A stretch of 32,390 bases of DNA from Thermoplasmata archaeon. Its GTDB lineage: Archaea > Thermoplasmatota > Thermoplasmata > Thermoplasmatales > Thermoplasmataceae. Positions 31,160-32,390 of this stretch are shown piece by piece. The stretch covers positions 1 through 32,390 of the forward strand of contig JAJYUI010000007.1 in assembly GCA_021792595.1 (NCBI GenBank). The letters run 5' to 3'. Made by a program: the position numbers and the translations under genes. The notes below the pieces were generated by a model. The model searched no databases, had not been told where the DNA came from, and worked only from the letters and a program-made list of their open reading frames with translations. Position 1 is the first letter of the stretch, and the number at the start of each line of letters is the position of its first letter.

Positions 31160-32230
31160 TCATCTCAGGCTGTAAACAGAACCCCTCCATGTGATTTTGT
31201 GCATCCCGCCAGCGACCAGCAGATTCAACAGATAAAAGAAAGGCAAAATGAACGAACCCGGAATTATCATAGGAAACCTGAAAGGTATTCTTTTGAGCGT
31301 TCTCAGGACGTTTAGCAGGTAAGGAATAAGCAGCAAAAGGAAGAGCGGCGTCACCACAAATGAGAGGAATATCGCCATCGAGTAAAGAAGAATCTGGTTG
31401 AAGTAAAGTATGATTCCGTAATACAGTACTTTGCTTCCTGATGAGATCGACAGAGCGGTCTGCCTGTTTGACCACTCAAAAAAGGTTGCAAAGTCGTCGT
31501 CTGAATGGATCACTGCTCTTGCCTCGGGAGAATAATAGATTTGCAGGCCGGAAGCAAGGCATGCCTTTGTTAGGAAAATATCATCGGATATCTGGTTTCC
31601 AAATTCCAATTCCTTCCCGGAGAGAATTGATCGCCTGAATGCCAATGAACCGCCCCATGCAAATCTCGTAAGCTTACTCTCCATCATCCCTATCCCAATA
31701 GTCCCCCAAAGCGCCTTGAACCTAGACCAGAACCCCCCCACGGGTTCAAACAGCGGAAATGTGGTGGAAATGCCATACTTAAGGCTCATCAGTGGCTGAA
31801 CAAGTCTTTCAAGCCAGTCTTTCTCCACTGTAATGTCTGAATCTGCGATTACGATCACTTGCTCGGTGCTTTCAAGGAGTGCAGAATAGACAGCCCTAAC
31901 CTTTCCGCTTCCCCTAAGGTCTCCTGCTTCGGAAACAATGTATTCCAGTCCAACTTTCCTGAGAATTTCGCAGCTTGGATCATCCTCGGAGTCAACCACA
32001 GCAATTACGCTGTAATCCCGATATGACTGACGCATGATTGACTTGAGGTTCTCCTCAAGTGTAAGATCAACGCCCTTGCACGGCACTATCACCCTAATCT
32101 TGAAATCCGGCGCCTGGAATGATTCTGGTTTCCACCTGGGAACCTGCAAGGCACTGAAAAAAAGAAGAAGCAGAAACAGGTATGAAATGAAAATATAGAA
32201 TAGAATTTGAAGAACCAGGTCGCTGCTCAT
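31160..32230 (-). CDS. Membrane glycosyltransferase, GT2 family (GT21/ceramide-glucosyltransferase-like)
   Basis: A 356-residue membrane enzyme. An N-terminal helix (ILFYIFISYLFLLLLFFSAL, about 9-28) anchors a cytoplasmic GT-A domain. Motifs are IRVIVPCKG (45-53), the first Asp in VIAVVDSEDDP (D80), the metal-binding DSD (130-132), WGGSLAFRRSIL near 195, ISDDIFLTKA near 218, and a WSNRQT segment in the position of the family's (Q/R)XXRW motif. Two or three C-terminal helices follow (LYSMAIFLSFVVTPLFLLLL, FILPFFYLLNLLVAGG). The pattern resembles GT21 glycolipid synthases, so a lipid acceptor is likely; sugar and lipid are unknown. The start overlaps the aEF-1beta stop (ATGA), so the two are co-translated. 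Confidence 0.85.
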   Translation of the reverse strand: MSSDLVLQILFYIFISYLFLLLLFFSALQVPRWKPESFQAPDFKIRVIVPCKGVDLTLEENLKSIMRQSYRDYSVIAVVDSEDDPSCEILRKVGLEYIVSEAGDLRGSGKVRAVYSALLESTEQVIVIADSDITVEKDWLERLVQPLMSLKYGISTTFPLFEPVGGFWSRFKALWGTIGIGMMESKLTRFAWGGSLAFRRSILSGKELEFGNQISDDIFLTKACLASGLQIYYSPEARAVIHSDDDFATFFEWSNRQTALSISSGSKVLYYGIILYFNQILLYSMAIFLSFVVTPLFLLLLIPYLLNVLRTLKRIPFRFPMIIPGSFILPFFYLLNLLVAGGMHKITWRGSVYSLR

Positions 32231-32390
32231 ACAAGCGTTACGTCTTCTGTGTCAATCTGGGAAATTCCCGGAATGGCCCTTATTATATCCTCGACCTTTC
32301 CGATCTGGCCCTCTTCATCCTTCATGATGGTTTCAAGCCGGATAGACTTGAGACCGAAGGCAATTTCCTCAATTGCCAACCTGTTGAAGA
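32227..32390 (-). CDS. ef1b: Elongation factor 1-beta (aEF-1beta), C-terminal part (5' end outside window)
   Basis: The minus-strand frame is open from the window edge to a TGA (32227-32229) and codes for the last 53 or so residues of the small archaeal guanine-nucleotide exchange factor for EF-1alpha. Visible features are the segment EEIAFGLKSIRLETIMKDEE, then a GKVEDIIRAIPGISQIDTED stretch, ending in VTLV. This matches the C-terminal ferredoxin-like domain of EF-1beta, including the helix that precedes the final strand. The stop shares bases with the start of the glycosyltransferase gene. Confidence 0.85.
   Translation of the reverse strand, partial: FNRLAIEEIAFGLKSIRLETIMKDEEGQIGKVEDIIRAIPGISQIDTEDVTLV

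Noticed and set aside
1-32390. tRNA, rRNA, CRISPR array, insertion sequence or prophage signs
   Set aside because: The gaps were read on both strands. None shows a T-loop or cloverleaf pattern, regularly spaced repeats, a transposase gene or terminal inverted repeats.

Overview
The window looks like part of a Thermoplasmatales-type (acidophilic, wall-less, euryarchaeal) genome. Three things point there. The housekeeping genes are archaeal: ribosomal protein S15 beside a DHH/RecJ-like nuclease, archaeal-type PheT, the AglB/Stt3 oligosaccharyltransferase, and the tail of elongation factor 1-beta. Many genes start at or within a few bases of a site about 23-29 bp after a TATA-like box, which implies leaderless mRNAs, and some of those starts are TTG. 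The large surface proteins are rich in Ser/Asn/Thr/Tyr, poor in charged residues and nearly free of cysteine, as is usual for proteins exposed to strong acid. The species cannot be named from the sequence alone.

Left third (about 1-15,540): an alpha-glucan utilisation island. It holds a GH31 alpha-glucosidase, a MalK-type ABC ATPase, a malE-malF-malG operon on the opposite strand, an intracellular GH13 maltodextrinase/neopullulanase, and a 1668-residue secreted, membrane-anchored GH57 amylopullulanase/glucodextranase-like protein. A TrmB-family sugar regulator follows, interrupted by one in-frame TAA. The inferred flow is: GH57 cuts polymer outside the cell, MalE/F/G/K imports oligosaccharides, and GH13 plus GH31 degrade them to glucose. 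TACT...AGTA inverted repeats before GH31 and between GH13 and GH57 are candidate TrmB operators.

Middle (about 15,540-20,300): a cobyrinic acid a,c-diamide synthase gene whose P-loop lies upstream of any ordinary start codon, so a CTG start is likely. Then come S15, the DHH/RecJ-like nuclease, an RNase H-fold (YqgF/RuvC-like) protein and a small ABM-domain protein.

Right part (about 20,300-32,390): a 2102-residue AglB/Stt3 whose C-terminal half is a long chain of predicted beta-sandwich domains, overlapped (ATGA) by a small surface-anchored CARDB-like protein. Next is a divergent pair built from pieces of a nitrate/sulfonate-type ABC system: a free-standing AAA-associated C-terminal domain and a winged-helix protein fused to a solute-binding-protein domain. 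No transporter lies beside them. The window ends with PheT, a tandem ribbon-helix-helix regulator, a membrane GT2/GT21-like glycosyltransferase and the aEF-1beta C-terminus.

I saw no rRNA, tRNA, CRISPR array, insertion sequence or long DNA repeat. The most notable observations are the stop-interrupted TrmB, the giant AglB, the orphan ABC-derived regulatory pair and the candidate TACT/AGTA operators.
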